Shown: positions 56,401 to 64,000, counted from the stretch's first letter. The stretch: 64,000 bases of DNA from Gimesia benthica (GCF_009720525.1 NZ_CP043930.1:3256501-3320500); one strand, 5' to 3'. The notes: generated from the sequence alone by a model not told the origin. Numbers and translations: made by a program.

Positions 56401-56489
56401 AGGACTTTTTGAAGCGTTTCCCGGAACACGAACTGGCCGCCCGCGTCAAAGAACGCATCCAGCAGGTCCAGCCCCGGGCCGGCACCTGA
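53409..56489 (+). CDS. giant exported TPR-repeat protein
   Basis: A 1026-residue secreted or periplasmic protein. The signal peptide runs RFALILLCLCLLPTTLVRADK (about 18-38). Nearly the whole mature chain is tetratricopeptide repeats, beginning SDEFQLAIGLYKQNRWELATETFQKYLKDYPNH, with the A-x-Y/F-x-G-x-x-L and YP-x-S/N spacing of about 34-37 residues; YbgF- and BamD-like repeats are the nearest known relatives. The repeats probably form a scaffold for envelope proteins. It precedes an ExbB/TolQ gene by 224 bases, and in planctomycetes TPR, ExbB and ExbD genes are often together, so a role in a Tol/Exb system is plausible. Confidence 0.88.
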   Translation: MMNQRFRLPSFDASSLRRFALILLCLCLLPTTLVRADKASDEFQLAIGLYKQNRWELATETFQKYLKDYPNHENVPLAKFYLGLTLVNQQKYKEARDILREFVKQYPQNKNLPDALYRVAECSYLLDDLKAAESEFTDFLKRYPNHALEEWAYAYFGDALLRQGKADLAIKSFQRSLDRHPEGAMSQDAQFGLASAYLQNKQPKEAEKRFLQIASQKTHSRASDAQMALATSLFDRGQFQQAADAFLALPTKFPESPLGITARLNAGYAFYDLKQYDKAVEQFDIVAKDPAQAANALYWKGVSLKAAGQLSEAITALEQSQKAKPSSAQQPLINYQLADALLRSGKQAQAKTLFLDLVKQSPQSELADDSLHFAIEAALLSDQLEEAAQLAARFEKEYPQSGLRLHQELLKGRISDAQGKPEDLQAAVKHFQNVLDQSKLENTQLLARLYLARTYQKLKEYQKSIDVLKPYLDDANTDKTTSEYADALILQSNNFNSLQKFPEAESLAKTYLKQFPNEPRYDQILANLTILTSKNDKPAEVDQYLAELEKRKPNLDLLIQTYRQLAERNYENQQWSRAKKFFAEIVERGATSPEFPAGLSGLAWSEFQLNEFPAAATHFEQFTKEFPKNPLAAEASYMQGRSLESDQKLQPAVDVYQQTLKQFAPSRYAMLSGLQAARTLFQLKKIDEVNKAYEALLAKFPKPDNLDKILDEWALINYEAEMFDESDAIFRRLVKETPDSELADNARLSLAESDLIAGKLDAAAKEFDALQASEKSDQKVQEVSLYRLIEINLEQQKWKEVEKFSQDLLKRFPQNEYAAFARFHQAEAALYLNQVEAAQKELLTLTTKEQTEQLGDRPWYPRVWVLLAETYFRQKKYAEVQKTVDQFRSWDPESPFLYQAEEVLGRSLKNQAKFDEARKVFQKIIDSENSRRTETAAKCQFLLAETLMIQEKFKEALLAYLQVDIQYKFPEWQAPALFQAGMCHEALKEWKQALKTYQDFLKRFPEHELAARVKERIQQVQPRAGT

Positions 56490-56713
56490 CGGACACTGTC
56501 TGCCTGTTCCCAAAGTTCGTGCATCAGGAAATCCAACCGCGGGAAATCCCAATCCAGACTCGACGCCATATTCCATCTCGCGTAAACTAGAGCACGAACT
56601 GAATTCCCCATTCCGGGTAAGTCAGGCTCATCCAATCCCGCGCCTCTCTTCCGGTTGATCCGGCTAAGCTCCGGGCCGGTTTATTAGTCATTACACAGCG
56701 ATACCCCTGGTTC

Positions 56714-57673
56714 ATGATCAAACTCTTCCACAGTCCACAGGAATTCTCTACTCCCGATCTCGCGGTCCAGAGTCCCTCTCGACGACTGGTCAGTCTGGTC
56801 ATGACACTCCTGGTAACGCTGGTCCTCTTCGCCCCGTTCGCCTCCGCTCAGGAGCGACTGCCCAAAGTCGTCGAACAGCGGGGCGACAAACTCGTGGAAG
56901 CAGCGGATCCCGACGGTCCCCTGCCCGAATCGGTGGCCGCCGTCAAACAACGGCAGGTGATCCCTTCCACGCCCGAAGATATCATCGAAGAGATGGGCTA
57001 CTTCCTGCTCCCCTTCGTGATCGCTTCCATCATCTCCATGTGGTTCATCATCGAACGCCTGGTGATTCTCCGCTCCGGCCGCGTCATACCCAAACACTTT
57101 GTCAGCCGCTTTCTCAAGCTGCTTAGGGACGGCAAACTCAACGCACGCTCCGCCCTGAAACTGTGTGAGGAAAACCCGAGCCCGATTGCTTCGGTCTTCG
57201 CGCACGGCGTCCGAAAATGGGGCAAGCCGAGTGTCGAAGTGGAACAGGCCATCATCGACGGCGGCGAACGTCAGCTGTCACAACTTCGGAAACACCTCCG
57301 CGTGATCAACGGCGTCGCTACAGTCGCCCCCCTGATGGGTCTGCTGGGAACCGTGATCGGCATGATCCAGGCCTTCAACGAAATCGCCAACAGCAGCGCG
57401 ATGGGCAAAGCGGAAGAACTCGCCGTCGGCATCGCGATGGCCCTGCTCACCACCGCCTTCGGTCTGGGCATCGCCATCCCCTCGCTGATCATGTACATGT
57501 ACCTGGCCGGCCGCGTGGATGGACTCGTGATGGAGATGGACCAGAATGCACAGGACCTCGTCCACCTGATTTCCGCCGAAGGGCTCGCCGCCAGTGCCGC
57601 CAGCCGCAAAACGACCACAACCACCACCACGACGGCCAAAGCCAAAACGGATAAAGCAGCCAGTAAGTCGTAG
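56714..57673 (+). CDS. MotA/TolQ/ExbB proton-channel family protein with N-terminal extension
   Basis: A 319-residue inner-membrane protein. The first 60 residues contain a hydrophobic signal or anchor ([21 protein letters not shown]) and a periplasmic stretch rich in Val/Glu/Pro. The canonical core then begins at [29 protein letters not shown], followed by the TolQ-domain helices with [25 protein letters not shown] (the proton-path Thr/Gly region) and [19 protein letters not shown]. The C-terminus is a Thr- and Lys-rich tail. Partner ExbD/TolR is not in the next kilobase, where a composite repeat lies instead. Confidence 0.9.
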   Translation: MIKLFHSPQEFSTPDLAVQSPSRRLVSLVMTLLVTLVLFAPFASAQERLPKVVEQRGDKLVEAADPDGPLPESVAAVKQRQVIPSTPEDIIEEMGYFLLPFVIASIISMWFIIERLVILRSGRVIPKHFVSRFLKLLRDGKLNARSALKLCEENPSPIASVFAHGVRKWGKPSVEVEQAIIDGGERQLSQLRKHLRVINGVATVAPLMGLLGTVIGMIQAFNEIANSSAMGKAEELAVGIAMALLTTAFGLGIAIPSLIMYMYLAGRVDGLVMEMDQNAQDLVHLISAEGLAASAASRKTTTTTTTTAKAKTDKAASKS

Positions 57674-57713
57674 GCACGTGCAACAACCCTCGCGACTGCG
57701 CGGCAATTCAAAA

Positions 57714-57745
57714 TTAGCCGCAGAACGTTAGCCCCGGTTCTTCCC
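57714..57745. repeat. diverged GCTAGCC-type repeat remnant
   Basis: AGCCGCAGAACGTTAGCCCC followed by GGTTCTTCC, close to GGGCGTAAGCCCCGGTTG at 48796. Confidence 0.4.
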
Positions 57746-57806
57746 GTTTGCAAAGACACATTCTACCCAGCAGCACCAACCGCTCCATCCAAGCTTCCAA
57801 TAGAAT

Positions 57807-57988
57807 GGGTGGGCTCGGATGTAATCCGAGCCGAGCGCAGCGAGCAGGAGGTCTCAGAAAAATCGATCGGTTCAGAGCGAATCCACCAACCTGCATCCCT
57901 GAGATGAGGTGCACTCCCCCACAGCAGAACGCGTACACCGCAACCTCCTGTTGTCTCCGACAACCTCGAATTCCATTCGAGGCCACCC
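57807..57988. repeat. composite double-hairpin element, copy 3
   Basis: Left unit: GGGTGG, hairpin CTCGGATGTAATCCGAG, CGAGCGCAGCGAGCAGGAGGT. Right unit: CCTCCTG, TTGTCTCCGACAA, hairpin CTCGAATTCCATTCGAG, CCACCC. The 24-base ends (57807-57830 and 57965-57988) are inverted repeats with two mismatches in the hairpin arms, each compensated within its own hairpin. Internal CATCCCTGAGATGAGGTGCA matches copy 2. Confidence 0.8.
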
Positions 57989-58202
57989 GACCTGATGGAC
58001 GACTAAATACATCCCCCGTTACCCAACGATGATACCCCGTTCGCACCCGCATCGTCTCGATCCTCGCGAACTTCCACTTCTAAGTTGTTCCCCGACCTGT
58101 TCCGATTTACAATGAATTCTGATCTCTCCCGTGGGAGAACCGGCATTTCCGCCAGCTGAAACAGCGACTCATTCATTCTCTTGAAACACGACGAGAACCG
58201 GT

Positions 58203-59039
58203 ATGGCTGACTCCAAAGAATTCAAGGCAGTCCCCCTCGAAGAAGAACTGTCTCAACTTGAGCGCGATCTCAAGTTCTATCCTTCCACCACTGCTGATCC
58301 ACAACTGCTGACGGTCGCACAGATCGAAGACTTCAACCGCGACGGCTTCCTCCGTGGCATTCGCATCTTTGACGACCAGGAAGTCATCGCCAACCGCGAA
58401 TACTTTGATCAGCTGCTGGAGCAGGTCATCGCCGCGGGTGGTAACAGCTACTCGATCAGCACTGCCCACATGAAGTACGGCAAAGTCTACGATCTGCTCA
58501 CCCATCCCAGGATCGTCGCCCATGTCAAAGATCTGCTCGGCGAAAACGTGATTGCCTGGGGATCGCATTTCTTCTGCAAAATGCCCCATGACGGGAAGGC
58601 CGTCTCCTGGCATCAGGACGCCAGTTACTGGCCGCTATCCCCCTCCAAGGCGGTCACGGTCTGGTTGGCCATCGATGACGCCGACCCGGAAAACGCCAAC
58701 ATGCGATTCATCGCCGGCAGTCATCACTACGGACACATGACCTACCGCCCCAGCGGTTCCCACGAAGACAACGTACTCAATCAGACCATCGACAATCCCG
58801 AACAGTACGGCGCTCCCGTTGACGATACTCTGAAAGCCGGCGAGATTTCGATTCACTCCGACCTGCTCCTGCACGGTTCCGAAGCCAACCAGTCCGACCG
58901 CCGCCGCTGTGGACTCACTCTCCGCTACTGTGCCGCAGATGTCCGCGCCGGGATGGACTGGAACGCCAAAGGTGTGATTGTCGCCGGTTCCGATCCTTCC
59001 GGACACTGGCTCAATCCACCTCGGCCGGAAAACGATTAA
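58203..59039 (+). CDS. phytanoyl-CoA dioxygenase (PhyH)-family Fe(II)/2-oxoglutarate oxygenase
   Basis: A 278-residue mononuclear iron oxygenase with the two-His-one-carboxylate facial triad. WHQDASYW gives His and Asp (near residue 139). The distal His is in HSDLLLHGSEANQSDRRR, followed by the 2-oxoglutarate-binding Arg in the next strand (RRCGLTLRYC). A preceding FDDQEVIANREYFDQLLEQV is an N-terminal helix typical of the bacterial branch. Hydroxylation of a small alkaloid-, sugar- or lipid-type substrate is expected; no substrate is evident. An aquaporin gene starts about 45 bases downstream and may be co-transcribed. Confidence 0.88.
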   Translation: MADSKEFKAVPLEEELSQLERDLKFYPSTTADPQLLTVAQIEDFNRDGFLRGIRIFDDQEVIANREYFDQLLEQVIAAGGNSYSISTAHMKYGKVYDLLTHPRIVAHVKDLLGENVIAWGSHFFCKMPHDGKAVSWHQDASYWPLSPSKAVTVWLAIDDADPENANMRFIAGSHHYGHMTYRPSGSHEDNVLNQTIDNPEQYGAPVDDTLKAGEISIHSDLLLHGSEANQSDRRRCGLTLRYCAADVRAGMDWNAKGVIVAGSDPSGHWLNPPRPEND

Positions 59040-59084
59040 ACTCCCAACCTCCATTTGAGTTTCATGCTCGGGAAGTCATCAGAG

Positions 59085-59786
59085 ATGCAAAAATACTACG
59101 CGGAGATCTTCGGTACTTTTATTCTGCTGTTCTGCGGCGCCGGCGCCATTGTCACTAACCAGGTTTCCGAGGGAACCGTGACGCACGTCGGCATCGCCCT
59201 GGTCTTCGGCCTGGTTGTCACCGCGATTATTTACGCCATCGGCGAAATCTCCGGCGCACATATTAACCCTGCCGTGACAATCGCCTTCTGGGTCGGCAAA
59301 CGCTTCCCGGGCAATCAGGTGCTCCCCTACATCATCTGCCAGATCATCGGCGCCCTCGCCGCCTGCCTGCTGCTGAAAATCACGTTCCCGGGCCTGACCA
59401 ACTACGGCATGACCCTGCCTGCAGGTACGGAGATCCAGTCGCTGATTCTGGAAGCGGTCCTCACCTGGATCCTGATGTTTGTCGTTTTATGCGTGAGTAC
59501 CGGCGCGAAAGAGACCGGTATTCTCGCCGGTGTCGCCATCGGCGCCGTGATCGCTTTGGAAGCGATGTTCGCCGGCCCCATCTGCGGCGCCTCCATGAAT
59601 CCGGCCCGTTCCCTGGCTCCGGCCCTGGTCAGCGGTCACCTGGAATCACTCTGGCTCTATCTCATCGGTCCGACCGCCGGCGCCGTCCTTGCGGTGCCTT
59701 CGCTCTGGCTGGTCCGCAACAATACACATGAGACCGAAACTGATACTGAATTTGATGCCGAAATCGAACCTGCGGAGGCATCCTGA
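59085..59786 (+). CDS. MIP-family aquaporin / glycerol facilitator-like channel
   Basis: Six-helix water or small-solute channel. NPA box 1 is GAHINPAV near residue 65 and NPA box 2 is CGASMNPARSLAPA near 180, so the pore has both half-helices. The N-terminus MQKYYAEIFGTFILLFCGAGA at 59085 matches the usual AE..GTF start. In-frame starts at 59055 (TTG) and 59064 would add 7-10 residues with little benefit. The acidic C-terminus (TETDTEFDAEIEPAEAS) is unusual but harmless. The solute is not predictable from the NPA boxes alone. Confidence 0.9.
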   Translation: MQKYYAEIFGTFILLFCGAGAIVTNQVSEGTVTHVGIALVFGLVVTAIIYAIGEISGAHINPAVTIAFWVGKRFPGNQVLPYIICQIIGALAACLLLKITFPGLTNYGMTLPAGTEIQSLILEAVLTWILMFVVLCVSTGAKETGILAGVAIGAVIALEAMFAGPICGASMNPARSLAPALVSGHLESLWLYLIGPTAGAVLAVPSLWLVRNNTHETETDTEFDAEIEPAEAS

Positions 59787-59855
59787 TGGCGCTCGCACCT
59801 TGAGATATCTTAAATCGCTCGTTTTGCATTCACAGCAACAGAAGAGGAACAAACC

Positions 59856-60887
59856 ATGGTTCACTGGCAACACGTTCTTGTACTGGGAATCGTCATCTCC
59901 GGACTGACCGGCTCCCGGGTCTCTGCTGAAACCGCCGCCCCCAGCGGCGACGCGTCGATCGTCTCCCCGGATGCCAAAGTCGAAACCCTCTGGGTCGACA
60001 AAGGCTTCACCGAAGGGGCCTGCGTCGATGTTGACGGGCTGATCTACTTCAGCGATATCAACTTCGCCGGCGGTAAAGGCAAAATCATGACCTTCGATCC
60101 CACGACCGGTAAGACCAGCGTCTTCAGTGCGGACAGCGGTCAGAGCAACGGACTGATGATCGACCAGAAAGGACGACTGCTGGCAGCCTGTGGTGCCAAC
60201 AACGGTAAACAGTGCCTGGCGCGGATCTCCAAAACAGGCAAACCCGTGTGCCTGGTCGACAAATTCGAAGGCAAGAAATTCAACGCACCGAACGACCTGG
60301 TAATCCACCCCAAAGGCTGGGTCTATTTCACCGATCCCCGCTACGTCGGATTCGAGCCACTCGAACTCGATCACATGAGCGTCTTCCGCTATGATCCGAA
60401 AAAGAAAACCGTCCACCGGGCCACGACCGACATCACCAAACCCAACGGCGTCGTCGTCTCCCCGGATGGCAAAACTCTCTACGTCGCGGAAACCAACAAT
60501 GGTCTCTCCGGACTCGAGAAAGATCCTCCGAAAAACCCCAAAAAACGGATGACCCTCAACGCCTTCCCGATCAAGGCCGATGGTTCTCTGGGTAAGAAAA
60601 AAGTCCTGGTCGACTTCGGTCCACAACAGACCGGCATCGACGGCATGACCGTGGATCAGAAAGGAAACGTCTACGCCGCCTACCGCGCCGAGAATCGGTT
60701 CGGCATTCTTGTCTTCTCTCCCGAAGGCAAAGAGCTGGCTTACATCCCCACGCCGGAAATGCCTACCAACTGCACATTCGGCATCGGCAAGGATGCATCT
60801 ACACTCTACATTACCGCAGGCAGCGGTCTGTATCGCATCCCCTGCAAGATCCCGGGCTTCCACCCTTCACTGCCCCTGGATCAATAA
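59856..60887 (+). CDS. secreted SMP-30 / gluconolactonase-like beta-propeller
   Basis: A 343-residue exported six-bladed propeller, lactonase type. A signal peptide (WQHVLVLGIVISGLTG...SAE) precedes GACVDVDGLIYFSDINFAGGKGKIMTFDPTTG and NAPNDLVIHPKGWVYFTDPRYVGF, which contain the Glu/Asn/Asp metal-binding positions (EGA, APND, TDP). KPNGVVVSPDGKTLYVAET and TGIDGMTVDQKGNVYAAY complete the pattern. It probably hydrolyses sugar lactones in the periplasm. GAGGAAC before the ATG is a good site. Confidence 0.9.
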   Translation: MVHWQHVLVLGIVISGLTGSRVSAETAAPSGDASIVSPDAKVETLWVDKGFTEGACVDVDGLIYFSDINFAGGKGKIMTFDPTTGKTSVFSADSGQSNGLMIDQKGRLLAACGANNGKQCLARISKTGKPVCLVDKFEGKKFNAPNDLVIHPKGWVYFTDPRYVGFEPLELDHMSVFRYDPKKKTVHRATTDITKPNGVVVSPDGKTLYVAETNNGLSGLEKDPPKNPKKRMTLNAFPIKADGSLGKKKVLVDFGPQQTGIDGMTVDQKGNVYAAYRAENRFGILVFSPEGKELAYIPTPEMPTNCTFGIGKDASTLYITAGSGLYRIPCKIPGFHPSLPLDQ

Positions 60888-60891
60888 GACC

Positions 60892-62559
60892 TCAGCGGGG
60901 CGGATTGAGTCTCACCAGTCGTGCTAAAGGCACCTGCTTTCGCACGACGGCAATCTCGGTCTGCCACGCAGCTGACTCGCGTGGCTGCAGTTCTTCCGGC
61001 AGGTAAGGTTTCCGCTGGAAGTACAACACGTATTCAGAAACGCCCTGACGTTCGGAATCGAAGGGGATCAGCTTGATCCCCTTCCGTTTCACTTCCGGCG
61101 TCTCCTGCAACATCTGTATGTAAGCCGGATGCAGAATCGGTGCCAGCTGGAGATACGAATTCTCGGGCACCCGCTCGACCACATCGTGCAGCATCTCAGC
61201 GGTGATGGAATCGCCCCAGTACGTTACTTCCATTCCCAGTGCGTTCGCTCCCTGCAGACCGCCGGTCAGCAGGCTGTAATAACTGAGCCAGCAGGGACTG
61301 AATGCGAATGCAGCATACGCCTGCGTCAGGATCAGCACTCCCACCGCAGTGCGGGCCACACGCATGGAAAAGCGCTGCTGCAGCCAGTCACAGATCTGTG
61401 CTGCCCCCACGCCGATCAGAATCGCCGCCATGGGAAAGACCATCAGAAACAACCGCACGCCGTCGTAGACCGTAATCCCCGGCCAGGAAAACAGCATGAG
61501 TGGCCAGAGCAGCGAACCGATCAGCAGCACACCACCGCTGGATCGCTGCTCACGTTCTGCCTCTAAACGGCGTCCCGTCTTCCAGCCACCAATCAACGCC
61601 AGTACCAGCAAACCCAGTGGGATCGTCACCAGCAGCATCACCCAGGGATAATGCCAGGGAACATCGCGGTCGGCGTATTTCGTTCCAAAGTAATCGATAT
61701 AGATCGCAGCCCGGCCCGTGGTTCGTCCCAGGTATTCACTGAGATGCCCGACCGGATCAAACCAGAGCCACGGCCAGCCCGCAAAGAAGACGAGCACTCC
61801 CACGCCTCCCCAGCAGAGAAGTGGCTTGATCGCCTTGAGACGCCACTTCCACAGCGCCCAGATGATCACGGGAATCGGAATCAGTACCGCCTGAATCTTG
61901 GTCAGCAGCGCCAGTCCGAGCAGAATACCGGTCAGGCAGGCCCGCTTAGCGGTCGGCGGTTCCGTAGTATCCCAGAATCGGATCACCGCAAGCACCGCGG
62001 TCACATAGAAGAGTGCCGTCACCGTCTCCAGTGCCGCCAGATGCGCATGTCCGAACACACGGGGCAATGTAATCAACGCGACAGCAGCCACTACGCCCGC
62101 GAAATGACCGGATCGCTGAGAGGTAAACCAGCCCACCACGAACACCAGGCAGGCGAAACAGAGTGCCGACGCGTAACGACCATAGGTCACGACGAACGGT
62201 CGCTCTCCCTCTCCCGCCAGTCCCGCTACTGTTTCATGGGCGATGCCAATCAGCAGACGCCCCAGCGGCGGATGATCGGGCAGATAGTTCTCATGCTCGA
62301 AGATCTCCCGCAGGCTCTCCGGGGCAATGATACCCAACCCATAGACGCGAATCGCACGTACCAGGAACACCCCCTGCCCCACGTTAAACGGTTCGTCGAC
62401 CGTCATCCCGGGTCCCGGACCGGTGAGCGACAGATCCTGGGCACAGTCCAGGCGGGCCGCCACCAGCAGAAATGCCAGGCAGGCCAGCAGCGCATACCAG
62501 GCAGCGGGCTTCAGTTTCTCGCGGGGGGTCAGCGGTGCTTGTGTTGTGGATTGATTCAT
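60892..62559 (-). CDS. PMT/ArnT-like GT-C glycosyltransferase
   Basis: A 555-residue membrane glycosyltransferase with about 11-12 helices. The first large extracytoplasmic loop contains MTVDEPFNVGQG (the DE motif for the polyprenyl-phosphate sugar) and NYLPDHPPLGRLLIG, the paired acidic/PPL motifs of protein O-mannosyltransferase and ArnT families. The C-terminal domain is soluble and exported. The donor is probably a polyprenyl-phosphate sugar. ATG 62559 with GGAAG upstream is preferred to a TTG at 62583. The gene converges with the lactonase over four bases, and a terminator lies just upstream for the regulator gene. Confidence 0.87.
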   Translation of the reverse strand: MNQSTTQAPLTPREKLKPAAWYALLACLAFLLVAARLDCAQDLSLTGPGPGMTVDEPFNVGQGVFLVRAIRVYGLGIIAPESLREIFEHENYLPDHPPLGRLLIGIAHETVAGLAGEGERPFVVTYGRYASALCFACLVFVVGWFTSQRSGHFAGVVAAVALITLPRVFGHAHLAALETVTALFYVTAVLAVIRFWDTTEPPTAKRACLTGILLGLALLTKIQAVLIPIPVIIWALWKWRLKAIKPLLCWGGVGVLVFFAGWPWLWFDPVGHLSEYLGRTTGRAAIYIDYFGTKYADRDVPWHYPWVMLLVTIPLGLLVLALIGGWKTGRRLEAEREQRSSGGVLLIGSLLWPLMLFSWPGITVYDGVRLFLMVFPMAAILIGVGAAQICDWLQQRFSMRVARTAVGVLILTQAYAAFAFSPCWLSYYSLLTGGLQGANALGMEVTYWGDSITAEMLHDVVERVPENSYLQLAPILHPAYIQMLQETPEVKRKGIKLIPFDSERQGVSEYVLYFQRKPYLPEELQPRESAAWQTEIAVVRKQVPLARLVRLNPPR

Positions 62560-62583
62560 GGTGACATTACTTCCGGGGCGCAA

Positions 62584-62624
62584 TAAAAAAACCCGACCAA
62601 GAGTGTTACCTCTTGGCCGGGTTT
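62584..62624 (-). terminator. intrinsic terminator after the HTH-receiver gene
   Basis: Minus strand: a 15-base-pair stem (AAACCCGGCCAAGAG / CTCTTGGTCGGGTTT, one G-U) with a six-base loop, then TTTTTT from the plus-strand A-run at 62585-62590. Confidence 0.88.
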
Positions 62625-62759
62625 AGTCGTTCACGCAAACCAGCAAATCCCTTTGCGATTGTTCTGGTTGGCCAGCGGGCCGTTCTCTCGACACCGTCCA
62701 TAATATCGAGAACTACACGTCCCTGGCAATCTCACCTTAAGGCATTCCTGCCCGGTCTA

Positions 62760-63332
62760 TTAGGCGATCTGCTTTTTACGTCCAACCAAGGTCCGAATCC
62801 GTTCGGCCAGCAATGCAGCGTCAAATGGTTTCCGGAAAGTTTCGTTAAACAGTGTTCTGTCGAAACCGCTGGCGTTGTCTTCATCGCTCAGCAGGGCAAT
62901 CAGAACAGAGTCGGTGTAGTCTTTGTTGCGTCGCAGGTTTTGTGCGATCATCAGAGCTTCGTTGCGACCCATGGCGAAATCAACGATTACGCAGTCGGGG
63001 TGCAGTGATTCTGCCTGGATACCGGCTTCAAAACCGCTCACGGCATATTCAATTTTGAAGTCTTCTGTTGCCATCAGATCGTCAAGGCTGGCTCGAACCT
63101 GGGTATCGGCACCGACGAGCAGCAGTTTGCCCATCGCTTCGTCTTCCAGTTCGCCTAATGGCATGCCGTGTTCTTTAAGAAATCGAATAAGGTGCTCACG
63201 TGGGATTCGGCGGTCCTGAGAACCGGGGATCCGGTAGCCTCTCAGGCGTCCAGAGTCGAACCACTTACTAACCGTGCGGGGTGCAACCTTACAGATCTTT
63301 GCTACTTGGCCAGTAGTGAAGATCGTTTTCAT
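62760..63332 (-). CDS. HTH (MerR/BldC-like) plus receiver-domain transcriptional regulator
   Basis: A 190-residue regulator in the reverse order of most response regulators. The N-terminal helix-turn-helix (residues 1-60, TTGQVAKICKVAPRTVSKWFDSGRLRGYRIPGSQDRRI) is of the excisionase/BldC type. A receiver domain (about 70-185) follows, with LLLVGADTQVR, the phospho-acceptor CVIVDFAMG, the Ser of IALLSDED and the FRKPFD lysine. All key receiver residues except one of the acidic pair are visible, so phosphorylation is plausible. ATG 63332 with GGAG eight bases upstream is preferred to 63350. No kinase is next to it, and the 650-base leader upstream is long. Confidence 0.88.
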   Translation of the reverse strand: MKTIFTTGQVAKICKVAPRTVSKWFDSGRLRGYRIPGSQDRRIPREHLIRFLKEHGMPLGELEDEAMGKLLLVGADTQVRASLDDLMATEDFKIEYAVSGFEAGIQAESLHPDCVIVDFAMGRNEALMIAQNLRRNKDYTDSVLIALLSDEDNASGFDRTLFNETFRKPFDAALLAERIRTLVGRKKQIA

Positions 63333-64000
63333 TGCGGGCTCTCCAATCACATGCTTGGCAAATCTCGTCGAAGAAAGGTTACTTTTCTTCTGCTTTAACC
63401 CCTACTACAGTTTGCGGCTATCCTGGCCAGTCAGTTCACGTTGTAACCTGTGTAGTCTTGGGTCGGGGTTTGTCTCTGGAGACAGCATCTCCAGAAACTG
63501 TTTCAAAATGCCAATCTTTAATTTTAAGGAAATTTGGGATCTGGTACGTAATACTTTTGGGGTCGGACTGAATGACAATCGCAATACCATTCAGATCAGT
63601 TCGTCAGACTAGATCCGTCTTGTCCTCTCCCCCCTTACAGACTGTTGATCGGATTGAACCATTCAAACTGGTGTTGACTGGCTCGACGTGGTTTTTACGT
63701 CTTTCCGGTTTCAACCGTCTGCCCTAATTGCATCGACGAAACTGCCGTGAGGACTTTAAGTTCTTTGACAAGAGAGAGTGCAGTAGTGACAGAGACACTC
63801 GGAATAGCTGGTACGGAAGAATCAGCTGTGAGGGATATTATGCTCTAATGCCCTGTAAAACAGGCACTTAATACGTCCCGGGGAAATGCTTAAGATGTGA
63901 ACCTTATTTCTGAGGTGACTTGAGTTTTCGTATCAGATTCCGCTGATTTTCCCCGGGGTAAGCCTGCTCCGAGCGGATAACCGTTATGACAACAGCAACC
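63333..64000. other. long gap upstream of the HTH-receiver gene
   Basis: About 650 bases with no supported gene except a possible partial start at the very end. A TTGACA at 63765-63770 lacks a good -10. A hairpin TGCCCTG-TAAA-ACAGGCA with a mismatch lies near 63848. It could be a regulatory leader for a gene beyond the window. Confidence 0.35.
63986..64000 (+). CDS. possible start of a gene truncated by the window edge
   Basis: An ATG at 63986 opens MTTAT before the window ends, with GAGCGG about 11 bases upstream. Only five codons are visible, so identity and even reality cannot be judged. Confidence 0.15.

Larger units (their letters stand above)
57674..58202. other. gap with composite repeat, between ExbB and PhyH genes
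   Basis: About 530 bases. It contains the GCTAGCC-type remnant (57714-57745), the third composite element (57807-57988) and a promoter-proximal stretch before 58203. No gene is supported; an exbD-like gene is not present. Confidence 0.5.

Noticed and set aside
46046-58202. CRISPR array or insertion sequence among the repeats
   Set aside because: Spacing is irregular, no spacers of uniform length, and no transposase or Cas gene in the window.
57674-58202. exbD/tolR gene expected after exbB
   Set aside because: No frame of suitable length or motif; only repeats are found.
59646-60863. A 405-residue minus-strand open frame
   Set aside because: It lies antisense across the aquaporin and lactonase genes, both well supported by motifs.
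63740-63800. TTGACA-based promoter for a downstream gene
   Set aside because: No -10 box at the right distance; kept only as a note in the gap entry.

Overview
The window looks like chromosomal DNA from a planctomycete, most likely Planctomycetaceae / Gimesia-like. This rests on protein content, not on a marker gene. The evidence is a large PVC-type dehydrogenase with HEAT repeats and a C-terminal haem c site, a DUF1080-ThuA fusion beside it, many secreted proteins with classical signal peptides, an HTH-receiver regulator, and long convergent or divergent gene blocks with few operons. Base composition is moderate (slightly above 50% GC by eye). There is no phage, insertion sequence, rRNA or CRISPR array. 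One tRNA-Leu(GAG) is present.

Layout. 1-2.6 kb: the 3' part of a GGDEF diguanylate cyclase with a C-terminal MshEN-like double motif, then an NhaD-type antiporter. 2.7-9.6 kb: an SGNH hydrolase, a GT-C-like membrane protein, a DinB-like protein, a ROK regulator and an MscS channel, all on the minus strand. 9.7-12.6 kb: PpiC isomerase, an aspartoacylase-like M14 enzyme and an SDR on plus. 12.6-17.2 kb: a cell-wall sugar recycling block (BadF-type sugar kinase, MurQ, divergent SSS symporter), followed by a divergent RNase HII-like protein. 17.3-20.5 kb: a mosaic Ycf48/LmbE-like/TPR/CBM9 secreted protein. 20.8 kb: tRNA-Leu. 21.4-24.8 kb: a RedB-like thioredoxin-fold protein translationally coupled to a hybrid histidine kinase. 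24.8-27.8 kb: a desaturase, MBL and C45 acyltransferase-like cluster. 28-32.7 kb: the PVC dehydrogenase and DUF1080-ThuA pair. 33-37.7 kb: phosphofructokinase with PPi-type residues, accC, accB and an Xaa-Pro peptidase. 37.8-46 kb: a Zn/Cd P1B-ATPase, a doubly frameshifted aroDE, a Cys-rich secreted protein, an OprP-like porin, a ZIP transporter and a Fur-family repressor, so metal homeostasis is a theme here. 46-58.2 kb: a looser region with long non-coding gaps, two esterase-type hydrolases, a slipin, small membrane proteins, a giant TPR protein and an ExbB/TolQ protein. The gaps carry several families of interspersed repeats. 58.2-63.3 kb: a PhyH dioxygenase, an aquaporin, an SMP-30 lactonase, a PMT-like glycosyltransferase and an HTH-receiver regulator.

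The best candidates for something undescribed are the following. First, a repeat family between 46 and 58 kb whose units carry a palindromic hairpin with compensatory arm changes around a mostly conserved loop; in three places two units face each other to make a MITE-like element of about 175-185 bp. Second, an RNase HII-like protein whose DEAGRGP motif is DEAGYGP. Third, a diguanylate cyclase fused to what looks like a c-di-GMP-binding MshEN domain. Fourth, a catalytically dead LmbE-like domain inside a Ycf48-type protein. Fifth, the RedB-kinase pair.
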